A model generated the notes under the pieces. That model searched no databases. It was not told where the DNA came from and was given only the letters and a program-made list of their open reading frames with translations. From contig JAQXOB010000020.1 in NCBI GenBank assembly GCA_029098305.1, positions 104,181 through 168,180 of the forward strand: DNA of 64,000 bases. Reading direction: 5' to 3'. The position numbers and the translations under genes were made by a program. Shown piece by piece: positions 19,147 through 29,303 of this stretch. Source of the DNA: Clostridia bacterium. GTDB lineage: Bacteria > Bacillota > Clostridia > Oscillospirales > Acutalibacteraceae. How positions within the stretch are numbered: position 1 is the first letter of the stretch; each line of letters begins with the position of its first letter.

Positions 19147-20509
19147 TTTCTCGCCTATTCTCAACACCGGTAAATCTCATAAACTCGCCCTGCCAATGTA
19201 GCTTTGCTATACCGGACTCACCATGACGATTTTTTGCAACGATACACTCTCCCTGATTTTTGTCGCTGTCGGGTTTTGCACCGGCGGTGTTATCATAATA
19301 AGCTTCTCTATATAGGAAAAGAACAATATCTGCATCTTGCTCAATGGATCCGGAGTCACGTAAATCTGAAAGCTGAGGTCTATGCTCTGCACGTTGTTCA
19401 CTTGCACGAGAAAGCTGAGACAATGTGAGAACCGGCACGTTAAGCTCCTTTGCAAGTATCTTCATGCTTCTTGTTATTTCAGAGATTTCTTGAACACGGT
19501 TATCTATTCTTCGGCCACTCGACATAAGCTGTAGGTAGTCCACCACAACCATATCTATATTTTTAAGTCTGCGAAGCTTGGCTTTCATCGCAGGAACGGT
19601 TATACCCGGAGTATCATCCATATATATGTTTGTCTGGCACAAAATATCGCAAGCCTCAATTAGACGTGACCATTCTTGGCTATTTAGCTTTCCTGTACGA
19701 AGTTTCACACCCTCAACCTTAGCTTCTGCAGAAAGCAGACGAGATCCTAACTGTTCTCTGGACATTTCCAGAGAAAAAAATGCACAAGTTTTTTTACTCT
19801 GAACAGCAGCATTTCTTAATAAATTGAGCGCAAAGCTAGTTTTACCCATACCGGGTCTTGCCGCAAGTAAAATAAGGTCTGAGCGATTGAGACCGGTGAT
19901 ATATGCATCAAGTGCTGATATACCTGTTGATATAGGTTTTATGTTCATATTATCAGGCGAGTTAAGCTCATCAAGCCTGTTGATAACCTCAACCAACACA
20001 TCACGAACACTACGCAAGCCCTTAACATCCTTACCCTTGCGAATATCGTATATACGCTGTTCTGCCATATCAAGTATATCTGCTGTTTCATGATAACCGG
20101 AAGAAGCCTCTTCAATGATGTCACGCGATACGCCTATAAGCTGTCTTAGCTCATACTTATCACGAACATAGCCTGCATATACAGCAACATTAGAAACCGA
20201 TGGCACAGACTCACACAATGTAACCAAGTATGGCTTTAGTGTAGCCTCATCGAATTCTTTATTTTTGCGTAAAGCATTGAGCAGAGTTACGATATCTATA
20301 CGTTCACCGCCGGCAAACATATTCATCATTTCACTATAAATCAACTTATGGTTTTCAAGATAGAAATACTCACCGTTCGGAAGGATTGATGCAATTTGCT
20401 CAATGCAACTTCCATCAAGTAATACCGCACCCAAAACAGATTTTTCTGCCTCAGGATCGTAGGGTAGATTTAGTCCATCATATGCTGTAAAAATTTTGTT
20501 TTCTGCCAT
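19139..20509 (-). CDS. dnaB: Replicative DNA helicase DnaB
   Basis: A 456-residue hexameric fork helicase (DnaC in Bacillus naming). An N-terminal primase-interacting domain starts with P-Y-D-P-E-A-E-K-S-V-L-G-A. The RecA-like ATPase has Walker A A-R-P-G-M-G-K-T near residue 212, the V-V-V-D-Y-L-Q-L-M Walker B, and the L-S-Q-L-S-R and D-L-R-D-S-G-S-I-E-Q-D-A-D motifs. It lies 5 nt downstream of rplI in the conserved gdpP-rplI-dnaB order. Confidence 0.97.
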   Translation of the reverse strand: MAENKIFTAYDGLNLPYDPEAEKSVLGAVLLDGSCIEQIASILPNGEYFYLENHKLIYSEMMNMFAGGERIDIVTLLNALRKNKEFDEATLKPYLVTLCESVPSVSNVAVYAGYVRDKYELRQLIGVSRDIIEEASSGYHETADILDMAEQRIYDIRKGKDVKGLRSVRDVLVEVINRLDELNSPDNMNIKPISTGISALDAYITGLNRSDLILLAARPGMGKTSFALNLLRNAAVQSKKTCAFFSLEMSREQLGSRLLSAEAKVEGVKLRTGKLNSQEWSRLIEACDILCQTNIYMDDTPGITVPAMKAKLRRLKNIDMVVVDYLQLMSSGRRIDNRVQEISEITRSMKILAKELNVPVLTLSQLSRASEQRAEHRPQLSDLRDSGSIEQDADIVLFLYREAYYDNTAGAKPDSDKNQGECIVAKNRHGESGIAKLHWQGEFMRFTGVENRREND

Positions 20510-20514
20510 TTATA

Positions 20515-20961
20515 TCAGTCCGTTACATTAATATTTAAGTTAGCAATTATACCAGAATATAGCTTAACCTGACATTGGAATATACCATGAGTTTTAATAT
20601 CAGATTTCAACTCAATCTTTCTTTTATCTATCTCAAGATTATATGTAGCTTTAATTGTATCTGAAATTTCTTTTGATGTTACCTTGCCAAAAAGCTTTCC
20701 TCCCTGAGCACCTGCCTTTGCATGGATAATAAGCTCCTTACCATCAAGAAGAGATTTTGCTTTATTGGCATTTTCTTTGTCTACATCTATTTTATGCTGT
20801 TTGGATGATTCGGCATTTTTTAGCTCTGTCATAGCCTGGGCGTTAGCCTCTTTAGCTAAATTTTTTGGAAAAAGGCAGTTACGTGCATAACCATCAGGTA
20901 CATTTATAAGCTGACCTTTTTTTCCCTTACCTTTTACATCTTCAAGTAAAATAACCTTCAA
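20515..20961 (-). CDS. rplI: 50S ribosomal protein L9
   Basis: 148 residues beginning with [15 protein letters not shown], the L9 N-terminal rRNA-binding signature, with the long connecting helix and the C-terminal domain present. The start is taken as the TTG at 20961, with AAAGGAC upstream: this gives the normal L9 length and N-terminus and removes the overlap with gdpP that an upstream ATG at 20991 would cause. Confidence 0.96.
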   Translation of the reverse strand: MKVILLEDVKGKGKKGQLINVPDGYARNCLFPKNLAKEANAQAMTELKNAESSKQHKIDVDKENANKAKSLLDGKELIIHAKAGAQGGKLFGKVTSKEISDTIKATYNLEIDKRKIELKSDIKTHGIFQCQVKLYSGIIANLNINVTD

Positions 20962-20987
20962 ATTACTCAGTCCTTTCAATAGTTTTA

Positions 20988-22934
20988 TCAAGTATTATAT
21001 GTTTTTTCATCTAATTTTTCTAACAACATTTCACGTGCTTGTTCAACACTAACACCTTTTAACTGTACTGCAGCCATCGTGTGATGACCACCACCGCCGA
21101 GTGATTCCATAACAAGCTGAACATTAACCTTACCCAATGATCTGGCTGAAATATTGACACCATCTTCAATTGGGAAAATAACATAAGATGCATCTACGTT
21201 TTTAATTCCCAAAAGTTCATCGGCTGCCTGAGCAGCTATAACCCTTATATTTTTTGCTGACTTTGCTGTGGTTGCAATAGCAGAATTAAAGCACAGCTCA
21301 GAATTAAACACTAGCTCACACTTTGATTTATAATCCTCTAAAGAATTTGCAAAGAGTTGTTTTACAGCTATCATATCTGCAGATTTTGATGATAGATAAG
21401 CACTTGCTTCAAAAGTACGTGAACCTGCTTTCACTGTAAAGCCCTTTGTATCCAGCATTATTCCGGAAAGCAAAGCTTCAGCTATAGGCTTGTTTATGGC
21501 ACTGTCATCCATATATTGAACAAGCTCTGCCACCATCTCTGAGGCACTTGATGAGAATGTCTGTTGATAAAAAATCTCTGCGTTTGCTATATGGTTTACC
21601 ATCATTCTATGATGATCAATAACAACCACATTTTTAGCTTTTAAATACAGTTCAGCACTTTCTAAAAATCCTGAAGCATGTGTGTCTACAATAATGAGCA
21701 ACGACTTGTCGCTGATGTTTTTTACAGCATCTGACGGATCTACAAACATATCAGGCGTAACAGAATTTTCGAGACTTTTTATGAGTGGTAATGCAGGACT
21801 TTGATATGATTTAACAACAATACCTGCATATTTATTCATCTTTGTGACTACGGCATATAAACCTGCCGCCGCACCTATACAGTCAAAATCAGAATAGTTG
21901 TGTCCCATGATATACACTTTGTCCGATACTTTGATTTTATCAGCAAGTGCTGAGGCATACACTCTGGATCTTACCTTGTTTCTAAGCTCTGAGCCTTGAG
22001 ATATTCCACCATAAAATCTAAAATCATTTTCATTCTTGATGACAGCCTGATCACCGCCTCTTCCAAGTGCCATTTCTAGTGCTTTCTTGGAACGGATATC
22101 GCAGTTTTTAAAATTGTCATCACCTATACCAACACCTATTGAAATTGTTGCTACAGTGCCGTTTGAAGATTTAATCTTTCTTATTTCATCAAGAATATCA
22201 AATTTTGTCTTTTCTATTTTTACAAAAGAACTTTCTTCAAAAACAATAAGATATTTGCCATTAGAAATATTTCTAAAAGTACCATTATATGTATTCGCCC
22301 ATTTTATGAGCGTATTTTCAAGAGGAGCTATTACAGAGTTTAAAGAATCACTGTCTTCCTCTCTCTCAAATTCTTCTCTGTTATCAAAGACTACAGATAC
22401 AACGCAAGGCCTTGAATTTCTGTATTTCTCAGCTATTTGCTTTAGTTCTGTATCATCAGTAAAATAAAATACAGTGCTACCCTTCGATCTGCTGGCATAT
22501 ACGGTATAGTTTTTTTCGAGGATCGCTATATCAAGGCTTTTTTCAAGCACCTCACTTACCTGTGAACCGTTAAGATAATTTGAGATGTATTCTCCATGTG
22601 GAGTATGATCTATTGAAATTTCTTTCAAAAATCTGTCATTAATCCACAAAATCTCGCCATCTTCACCTGTAACTGCGACAGGGAAAGGAAAGCCATCCAA
22701 AAATTGTCTTTCCTCTCCAAATAATCCCTTTGCTGCACCTTTTGCAACACCGGATATATACTTTTTCATAAATAGCATAGAGATTACGCAGATAATTATA
22801 ACAGCGATTGAAGCCATTAGTTCAACATAAAATAAAACCTTATTAAATCTAAGAGAAAAAGCCGCAAAGCATATAAGCGCTACTGAAAATATAAGATACA
22901 GTGGCGTAACTGCCCATTTACTCTTTCTTCTCAA
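20988..22934 (-). CDS. gdpP: Cyclic-di-AMP phosphodiesterase GdpP
   Basis: About 648 residues: two N-terminal transmembrane helices (about 12-31 and 38-58), a PAS-like domain (about 80-140), a degenerate GGDEF domain (about 175-300, no GGDEF signature), then DHH/DHHA1 phosphoesterase. Metal ligands are visible in [11 protein letters not shown] (about 347), D-T-H (420) and V-I-D-H-H (443), and the C-terminal G-G-G-G-H-H is intact. It hydrolyses c-di-AMP. A GTG at 22943 lies inside the GAGGTGAT ribosome binding sequence, so the TTG at 22934 is preferred. It precedes rplI and dnaB. Confidence 0.93.
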   Translation of the reverse strand: MRRKSKWAVTPLYLIFSVALICFAAFSLRFNKVLFYVELMASIAVIIICVISMLFMKKYISGVAKGAAKGLFGEERQFLDGFPFPVAVTGEDGEILWINDRFLKEISIDHTPHGEYISNYLNGSQVSEVLEKSLDIAILEKNYTVYASRSKGSTVFYFTDDTELKQIAEKYRNSRPCVVSVVFDNREEFEREEDSDSLNSVIAPLENTLIKWANTYNGTFRNISNGKYLIVFEESSFVKIEKTKFDILDEIRKIKSSNGTVATISIGVGIGDDNFKNCDIRSKKALEMALGRGGDQAVIKNENDFRFYGGISQGSELRNKVRSRVYASALADKIKVSDKVYIMGHNYSDFDCIGAAAGLYAVVTKMNKYAGIVVKSYQSPALPLIKSLENSVTPDMFVDPSDAVKNISDKSLLIIVDTHASGFLESAELYLKAKNVVVIDHHRMMVNHIANAEIFYQQTFSSSASEMVAELVQYMDDSAINKPIAEALLSGIMLDTKGFTVKAGSRTFEASAYLSSKSADMIAVKQLFANSLEDYKSKCELVFNSELCFNSAIATTAKSAKNIRVIAAQAADELLGIKNVDASYVIFPIEDGVNISARSLGKVNVQLVMESLGGGGHHTMAAVQLKGVSVEQAREMLLEKLDEKTYNT

Positions 22935-22944
22935 ATAAATCACC

Positions 22945-24798
22945 TCACAGCTCCATCAAAATTGGGAGTATTATTGGGTTTCTTCCTGTTTGTTCATTTA
23001 TGCGTCGTGACACAGCATCTTTTATTCTCGTTTTTAGACCGTTTCTGTCTCTCTGATGGGCTCTAAGCAATGTATTTATCTGTTTAGAGGCCTCAGCCTT
23101 AATACTATCTAGCAAATCAACGGATTCTTTCACATATACGAAACCCCTGGAAACAATATCCGGACCACTAAGCATCTCATAATTTTCCATATCAAGCGTT
23201 GCAACAATAATGATTATACCATCTTCTGAGAGAAGCTTGCGATCACGCAAAACAATACTGCCTACGTCTCCCACTCCGAGTCCATCTACAAAAACATTAC
23301 CGGCTGTAACAGGAGCAAGCTCTTTAATAGAGTTACTCGTTAGTTCAATCACACTACCCACATCGCCAATAAAGATGTTCTCACTTGGCATACCCATGCT
23401 TTTTGCAAGCTCTGCGTGTTTTCTAAGGTGCTTTTGCTCACCATGAACAGGTATAAAATATTTTGGTTTAGTCAGAGCATTGATGATTTTTAACTCTTCT
23501 CGGCAAGCGTGTCCTGATACATGAACTTCATACATAGACTCATACACAACTTCACAGCCACGCTTCAAAAGTTCATCTACTACTGTTCCTACTGTTTTTT
23601 CATTTCCGGGTATAGGATTAGCAGAGATTATTATAAAGTCACCTGCACCTACTGCAATTTTTTTGTGGTCACAGAAAGCCATTCTATAGAGCGCAGACAT
23701 CGGCTCTCCTTGACTTCCGGTAGAAACAAGAACTGTCTTTTCACGCGACATAGAATTGAGTACATCAATATCAACAATCACACCTTCAGGAACTTTTAGA
23801 TAACCAAGCTGTGCGGCCGTACTAATGTAATTAAGCATACTTCTGCCAGTGAATGCGACCTTTCTGCCAAATTTCACAGCGCAGTTAATTATCTGTTGTA
23901 CTCTACTGATGTTAGAAGCAAAGGTTGCTATTATTATTCTGTTATCCTCTGCCCTGGCAAATAGATTTTCAAATGATTGTCTGACTGTTTGCTCAGTCAT
24001 CGTGTAGCCCGGACGTTCTGCATTTGTAGAGTCAGCGAGGAGCGCAAGCACACCTTCCTGACCAAGACTTGCAAAACGTGCAAGATCTATCATAGCATCG
24101 GTTGTAGGAGTACAGTCAATCTTAAAGTCACCTGTATGCACAATAGTTCCACCCGGCGTGTGAAAAGCTACAGCTACAGCATCCGGAATAGAATGATTAA
24201 CATGAATAAGCTCTGCAGTAATACAACCGAAAGGTATTTTATCTCCTGCTTTCGACACTATAAGCTCGCAGGAATTAAGTATATTATGCTCTTTTAATTT
24301 ATTTGCAACAAGACCTATTGTGAGTGCTGTACCATATACAGGAACTCTAAGCTGATTTAAGAGATATGGCAGAGCGCCTATATGATCTTCATGTCCATGC
24401 GTGAGAACTATGCCTCTTATTTTATCTTTGTTTTCAAGAATATAGGTAAAATCAGGTATTACAAGGTCTACTCCCAGCATATCTACATCCGGGAAAGCCA
24501 TTCCACAATCAAGGATAATGATATCATCATTACATTCAAATAGTGTGATGTTTTTACCTATCTCATTTAAACCACCAAGAAAAGAAATTTTAATTGGTGG
24601 AGTTGGCTTTGTTCTTCTATTGGTGTTTATTGAACGGCGCTTTTTCTGATAATTATTCTGAAATACAACCTTTTCTCGGCTCTGTTTTCTAACCGGCTGA
24701 ACACTACTTGATTGTTGTAATTTTCTTCTGTTATTAGTTTTGATTTGCTTATTTTGCTTTGAAGCACCCTGCTTCGAGGTGTTCATATTTGGATTCAC
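22945..24798 (-). CDS. rnj: Ribonuclease J
   Basis: A 617-residue metallo-beta-lactamase/beta-CASP ribonuclease with 5'-3' exo- and endonuclease activity in mRNA decay and RNA maturation. The zinc motif H-G-H-E-D-H-I-G is near residue 134, followed by the C-terminal beta-CASP motifs (S-A-N-P-I-P-G-N-E, H-V-S-G-H-A, P-V-H-G-E). It has an unusual basic, Asn/Gln/Ser/Lys-rich extension of about 65 residues before the catalytic domain. It is the first gene of the leftward rnj-gdpP-rplI-dnaB-tilS-hpt-ftsH-recG run. Confidence 0.95.
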   Translation of the reverse strand: MNPNMNTSKQGASKQNKQIKTNNRRKLQQSSSVQPVRKQSREKVVFQNNYQKKRRSINTNRRTKPTPPIKISFLGGLNEIGKNITLFECNDDIIILDCGMAFPDVDMLGVDLVIPDFTYILENKDKIRGIVLTHGHEDHIGALPYLLNQLRVPVYGTALTIGLVANKLKEHNILNSCELIVSKAGDKIPFGCITAELIHVNHSIPDAVAVAFHTPGGTIVHTGDFKIDCTPTTDAMIDLARFASLGQEGVLALLADSTNAERPGYTMTEQTVRQSFENLFARAEDNRIIIATFASNISRVQQIINCAVKFGRKVAFTGRSMLNYISTAAQLGYLKVPEGVIVDIDVLNSMSREKTVLVSTGSQGEPMSALYRMAFCDHKKIAVGAGDFIIISANPIPGNEKTVGTVVDELLKRGCEVVYESMYEVHVSGHACREELKIINALTKPKYFIPVHGEQKHLRKHAELAKSMGMPSENIFIGDVGSVIELTSNSIKELAPVTAGNVFVDGLGVGDVGSIVLRDRKLLSEDGIIIIVATLDMENYEMLSGPDIVSRGFVYVKESVDLLDSIKAEASKQINTLLRAHQRDRNGLKTRIKDAVSRRINEQTGRNPIILPILMEL

Positions 24799-24867
24799 AC
24801 AATTCCCTCCGTATTAATCTAATTTATGTATATTTATAGTCTTATCTTTTGTAACGATGGATAAATT

Positions 24868-24897
24868 ATTCTAAAATTGTTATTTTTTAATCTACAA
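24868..24897 (-). promoter_or_regulatory. Possible promoter for the rnj operon
   Basis: On the minus strand TTGTAG (24892-24897), an 18-nt spacer and TAGAAT (24868-24873), about 70 nt upstream of the RNase J ATG. It is a moderate match in AT-rich DNA, so confidence is limited. I see nothing else in the 280-nt interval to the amylase except the amylase terminator. Confidence 0.35.
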
Positions 24898-25016
24898 TAC
24901 CATATAAGATACGCATAATATCATTTTATACTAATTCTACCGCACCATAATAAAAATCATCTTTATTTTATCATAATATTTGTATTATGTCCATGTTTAT
25001 TTTTATAAAAAATAAA

Positions 25017-25059
25017 AAATCCAACCAGATATTAGTTAAAACTCTATCTGATTGGATTT
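25017..25059 (-). terminator. Rho-independent terminator after the amylase gene
   Basis: AAATCCAACCAGATA and TATCTGATTGGATTT form a 15-bp stem with one G-T pair. On the minus strand the stem is followed by TTTATTTTTTA. It starts 21 nt after the amylase stop codon. Confidence 0.85.
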
Positions 25060-25079
25060 TAATAAAATTTTAAGAAAAT

Positions 25080-27926
25080 TTACGGTTCATAAACATCCCA
25101 TTCGCCGGTGTAAATAAGGTTGTTATACTGGTCATTGCCAATATAAACTGTAGGCTCAAATGCAAGTCCAAATTCTGAGATATAAAGATCTTCTGTTTGC
25201 AAGCCCTCGCCGCCGTTATTAAAGATAATCATATCTACATTTACATAATCAGGAATCTCGATTTTGTATACATTTCCTGTGATATATTCCATCTCTTCAC
25301 CAGGCCATTCAGTAGCTTGTGAGCCTACTTCTTCCCAGAAATAAGCATAGACAGAATCCCAATTCAAGGAATTTATAAAATATAATGCACGAGTAGCTTC
25401 CATATCAGATCCTTCGCTATCTGTATCCGACTCCTCTGTATCGCTATCTATTATAGTATCTGTACCGGTGTAATCCATATCTGTTTCTGTTGTTATTTCC
25501 ACCTCAGAAATAATATCAAAGCTTTTTCCTGCAGAGAAATCTTCGATAAGCTTTGCAACGAATCTTTGCATTTGAACAACATCTTCAAGATTAACATCGG
25601 TGTTTCCATCTACGTTAGCAGATTTTTGACTAATCTCATCAAGCTCAACAAGCTTAGCAATGCTCTTTTGTGTATGGGTTACGTCAGACATATCTATTGC
25701 CTCGTCAAGATTTACATCGCCATAAAGATATGTTTGAGTTACCTTTTCGATTATTGTTATTGTCTGTTTATCATCAATTTCAATTTCTTCGCTTGTAACT
25801 TCAAGAGTTCCATCATAAACTGGATATGCACTGCAATCCGGCAATACATCAATGAGTTTTCCTTTAGTCCATAGCATTGAACCGCTTACTTCATATCCGC
25901 CCTTGATTCTATTCTCAAGTAATGATGCATCTCCATAGATACATTCTGTTGGTGGAAGTGTATGTGAGTCAGTTTCAACATTTGCTGCAACGCCATCATG
26001 GAATTTTACGGAAACAGCATCTTCATCAAGTTCAAATTTATATAGATGCTTATATGCTTCACTCTCTACATTTGACATTGCATCGCCAGGATACTCTCTA
26101 ATTAAATTGTCATCAATATCCTTTTGCAATATATACGGCATACCGGCAGAATCAGGGTTATCCTTTGTTTTATCATAAAAAGCCATTGCCGGTGCATCGA
26201 AATAAATAACAGATGATGATAAAGGATCTTTTTTCTTAATTGTAAAACACTTAGCTATGCCACATTCGCTATTCTCGGCTGTTACAATAAGCTCAACAGA
26301 GTTCATATAATCGAGGTCTTTACCAAATGTTATTTCTTCGCCATCCTTGAACTCTACTTCATCATTACCTGCGAGCTTAAAGGTAGATTTCTCTGCACCT
26401 TTTACAGTAATTCTGAGAGTAGCCTCTTCTGTAGAAAAGCTGATGTTATCATTTTCAAATATAGCGTTATCATTGAGTTCTACTGATATCTTGATATCTT
26501 CATTTCTATTATAAATAACAGCTACACCGCTATCAGCCATTTTACCGGAGATTTTTCCATTTGATACAGTAAATTTATTGCCTGTTATATGGTCTTTATA
26601 ACTTCCGTCCGGGAGAGTAGTTGGAATATTAATTACCTTATTATTGCTTACATTTACAATGCAAACACCATCTTCTCCTCTTTGAACAAGATAATATTTA
26701 TCCTGATAATTAGAGAGAACTTCACTTTCACCCTCGAAATAGTTTTTGAATCTATTTACTTCACGAACTTCAGCTCTTGACCATGCACTAGAATAATCAC
26801 CCACGAGGAAATCCCAGTTCACTTTGTTTGCGGCATTGTTTGCTGCGGGACGAGCAAAGAAAAGTGTTGGTGAATCTTTGCGAGATGCCATAGCTGCATA
26901 AGACTTAATAAGGACTTCTTCTGACATTCTGCTTGTGGTACCACCAAGAAACTCATCATGTGATTCAACCCAAACTAAGCCTTTTCCAAGTGGTATAGCA
27001 GGATCATCATAGCCACCGACGTATGTAGAAAGCGATGCTACACTTTGTTTTTGAATATCTCTGCGCACTTTTATGCCATATCCGGCATCTGTAACATTCA
27101 TAACATCTGTATAGGCATTTATACTAACAGTTCCGCAAAGATCAATAACCTCGCCATATACATATAAGTCTTTATATTTTTCTTGAATCTTTACGGCTGT
27201 ATTCTGCCAAAAATCGCTCGATAAATGGCCGTCTCTTGCTGTTTCTATATGCTTGGCAGTATCAAATCTAAATCCATCTGCACCAAGTGAAACACACTCT
27301 TCAAGCAAATCATAAACCCACTGCTGAACCGTTGGATTTGATGTGTCTAAATCAGGCAAACCTCCTACATTATATTGAACCTGACTCTCTCTGCTTGAGT
27401 TATCAGCCTGATTTTTATGTGGAGCGTGGAAATAATCGCTGTCATTATACTCTTCTTCTATCTGCTCAGAAAGGATACCATTTCTACCATTATCATTTTG
27501 TGCCATGTGGTTAGATACAATATCAACAATCACCTTTATACCATATCTATCCGCCTCTGAACATAATCTTGCGAATTCATCTGCTGTTCCTAGCTCGTTA
27601 CCAACTTTAAAATTGGTAGGTTGATAAAAGAATGTCCAGTCGCAGAAATAAGCACCTGAATTTATAGATACCTTGTTACCCTGAACAGGAGAAACCTGAA
27701 CTGCAGAAAAGCCTTGGTCGGCAATCTGAGGAAGCATGTCTGTGATTGTGTTAAAATATGTATTAGAGCAATGAAGTATATTTCCGGTTTGAATAGAAGA
27801 AGCAAGACCATAATTTGAGACAGGTTTGCTCTCTTCTGCACTTGCACTAATAGAATTTATGCACAGCAAATTAAAAAGCAGGCATACACAAAGAGCGATG
27901 CCCACCACCCTATTTCTTTTTGTCAT
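25080..27926 (-). CDS. Secreted GH13 alpha-amylase with internal dockerin and CBM26
   Basis: 948 residues. The signal peptide covers about 1-30. A GH13 (beta/alpha)8 barrel close to Bacillus subtilis AmyE follows (about 37-480): S-N-H at 138-140, nucleophile D222 in G-F-R-F-D, acid/base E259 in Y-G-E-V, and stabiliser D324 in E-S-H-D. A divergent starch-binding-like region (about 573-690) comes next, then a dockerin (736-795; Y-G-D-V-N-L-D and N-V-D-G-N-T-D loops), an acidic D/S/T/E linker (about 805-845) and a C-terminal CBM26-type module (about 846-930; Y-A-Y-F-W, W-P-G-E-E-M, V-D-M-I-I-F-N-N-G). It would hydrolyse alpha-1,4 links in starch while docked to a cell-surface scaffold, as in the Ruminococcus bromii amylosome. 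Confidence 0.95.
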   Translation of the reverse strand: MTKRNRVVGIALCVCLLFNLLCINSISASAEESKPVSNYGLASSIQTGNILHCSNTYFNTITDMLPQIADQGFSAVQVSPVQGNKVSINSGAYFCDWTFFYQPTNFKVGNELGTADEFARLCSEADRYGIKVIVDIVSNHMAQNDNGRNGILSEQIEEEYNDSDYFHAPHKNQADNSSRESQVQYNVGGLPDLDTSNPTVQQWVYDLLEECVSLGADGFRFDTAKHIETARDGHLSSDFWQNTAVKIQEKYKDLYVYGEVIDLCGTVSINAYTDVMNVTDAGYGIKVRRDIQKQSVASLSTYVGGYDDPAIPLGKGLVWVESHDEFLGGTTSRMSEEVLIKSYAAMASRKDSPTLFFARPAANNAANKVNWDFLVGDYSSAWSRAEVREVNRFKNYFEGESEVLSNYQDKYYLVQRGEDGVCIVNVSNNKVINIPTTLPDGSYKDHITGNKFTVSNGKISGKMADSGVAVIYNRNEDIKISVELNDNAIFENDNISFSTEEATLRITVKGAEKSTFKLAGNDEVEFKDGEEITFGKDLDYMNSVELIVTAENSECGIAKCFTIKKKDPLSSSVIYFDAPAMAFYDKTKDNPDSAGMPYILQKDIDDNLIREYPGDAMSNVESEAYKHLYKFELDEDAVSVKFHDGVAANVETDSHTLPPTECIYGDASLLENRIKGGYEVSGSMLWTKGKLIDVLPDCSAYPVYDGTLEVTSEEIEIDDKQTITIIEKVTQTYLYGDVNLDEAIDMSDVTHTQKSIAKLVELDEISQKSANVDGNTDVNLEDVVQMQRFVAKLIEDFSAGKSFDIISEVEITTETDMDYTGTDTIIDSDTEESDTDSEGSDMEATRALYFINSLNWDSVYAYFWEEVGSQATEWPGEEMEYITGNVYKIEIPDYVNVDMIIFNNGGEGLQTEDLYISEFGLAFEPTVYIGNDQYNNLIYTGEWDVYEP

Positions 27927-27960
27927 AATATAATACCCCCGAGGTTAAAAATCTAGTTAT

Positions 27961-27989
27961 ATTATAAAACTTTTTTTGCAAAATTTCAA
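27961..27989 (-). promoter_or_regulatory. Sigma-A type promoter for the amylase gene
   Basis: On the minus strand TTGAAA (27984-27989), an exact 17-nt spacer and a perfect TATAAT (27961-27966), 34 nt upstream of the amylase start. A GGGGG-rich ribosome binding site precedes the ATG. No clear catabolite-repression operator could be identified by eye. Confidence 0.7.
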
Positions 27990-28207
27990 TAAATCGACAT
28001 TTTATTTTGTTTATTTCCGTTATTTTGTATGATGTAACAAGTATCTGTATAATAATTTGTCTAGAAACAACAAGTTATTATACGAATTAAACAAATTAAA
28101 TTTAAATAATTGTTTATAGTATACAATATAAAAAGAATAAATAACCAAGGGATAAAACTTAATTTTTCTTGACAAAATAATAATATGTATTAGGGAAGGT
28201 GAAATAA

Positions 28208-29233
28208 ATGATAAATAGAATAGGAAAATATACTATAGAATTTGAAAATCAACCGGAAATATGCGGATATGCATCAATAGTCGGAAAAAAGGAATCAGAA
28301 GGGCCACTAAAAGAATGGTTTGACAAGATAATTTATGATTCACATTCAGGCAAAGACACATGGGAACAAGCAGAAAGTGATCTTCAAAAGCAAGCGCTTG
28401 ATATGGCACTGGGAAAGGCAAAGGTTAAATCTACTGATTGTAACATGGTTTTTTCCGGTGATTTACTCAATCAATGCATATCTTCCGGATTTGGTTTGCG
28501 TGATTTTGGGATTCCGTTCTTAGGACAATATGGTGCATGCTCCACCATGGCACAAACTCTGATTATGGCATCTGTAATGATAGAAAGCGGTGCGGCTAGA
28601 TATGCTGGCGCAATGACATCATCTCACTTTTGCTCTGCCGAAAGACAATATCGTTTTCCGTTGGAATATGGCGGTCAACGCACACCCACAGCACAATGGA
28701 CTGTTACAGGGAGCGGAAGTATTATACTCGGTGAAACTTCCTCTTGTACAGATACTAGATGTAAAGTTATAAAGAAAGCAGTTATAGGCAAAATAACTGA
28801 TTTAGGCATTACAGATGCAAATAATATGGGTGCTGCTATGGCACCTGCAGCGTGTGAAACCATAAAATCATTTTTCACAGACACCGGTACTTCACCTGAT
28901 GACTATGATGCAATTTTTACAGGCGACTTGGGAGCTGTAGGCACAAAATTATTGCATGAGCTTCTTGATAAAGAAAATATAGATATACGCAACAAACACA
29001 AAGACTGCGGACTTATGATATTTGATAACAAGGCGCAAGATACTCATGCCGGAGGCTCCGGATGTGGTTGCAGCGCATCTGTACTTTGCTCGTATATTCT
29101 TAAAAATATGGATAAGGGAAATTATAATAAAATATTATTTGTTGCCACCGGTGCCCTTATGTCGCCAACATCATGTCAACAAGGTGAGAGTATACCATCT
29201 ATTGCACATCTAGTTGAAATAGAAGGAAAGTAA
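28208..29233 (+). CDS. spoVAD: Stage V sporulation protein AD
   Basis: A 341-residue thiolase-fold protein of the SpoVAD family, part of the SpoVA apparatus that moves dipicolinic acid into the forespore and out during germination. It shows G-D-L-L-N-Q near residue 79, the Y-G-A-C-S-T-M segment near 109, the S-S-H-F-C-S-A-E-R-Q-Y-R-F-P-L-E-Y motif, and the C-terminal G-G-S-G-C-G-C-S. The length is normal. The usual neighbours spoVAC and spoVAE are absent on both sides. The ribosome binding site is GGAAGGTGA; I cannot point to a convincing sigma-G promoter. Confidence 0.94.
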   Translation: MINRIGKYTIEFENQPEICGYASIVGKKESEGPLKEWFDKIIYDSHSGKDTWEQAESDLQKQALDMALGKAKVKSTDCNMVFSGDLLNQCISSGFGLRDFGIPFLGQYGACSTMAQTLIMASVMIESGAARYAGAMTSSHFCSAERQYRFPLEYGGQRTPTAQWTVTGSGSIILGETSSCTDTRCKVIKKAVIGKITDLGITDANNMGAAMAPAACETIKSFFTDTGTSPDDYDAIFTGDLGAVGTKLLHELLDKENIDIRNKHKDCGLMIFDNKAQDTHAGGSGCGCSASVLCSYILKNMDKGNYNKILFVATGALMSPTSCQQGESIPSIAHLVEIEGK

Positions 29234-29250
29234 TTTTATTTATAGCGAAA

Positions 29251-29281
29251 GGGATGTAAGTCAAATAAAGACTCACATCCC
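29251..29281. terminator. Bidirectional hairpin between spoVAD and the dockerin gene
   Basis: GGGATGTAAGTC and GACTCACATCCC form a 12-bp stem with one A-C mismatch and a 7-nt loop. It lies 18 nt after spoVAD and 23 nt beyond the stop of the convergent dockerin gene, and probably serves both. Confidence 0.7.
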
Positions 29282-29303
29282 CTATTTATTTGTTATAAAT
29301 TTA

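Noticed and set aside
28169..28174. TTGACA just upstream of spoVAD
   Set aside because: A perfect -35 box, but no -10 box lies 16-18 nt downstream; a correctly spaced -10 would fall in the ribosome binding site. Probably chance in AT-rich DNA.
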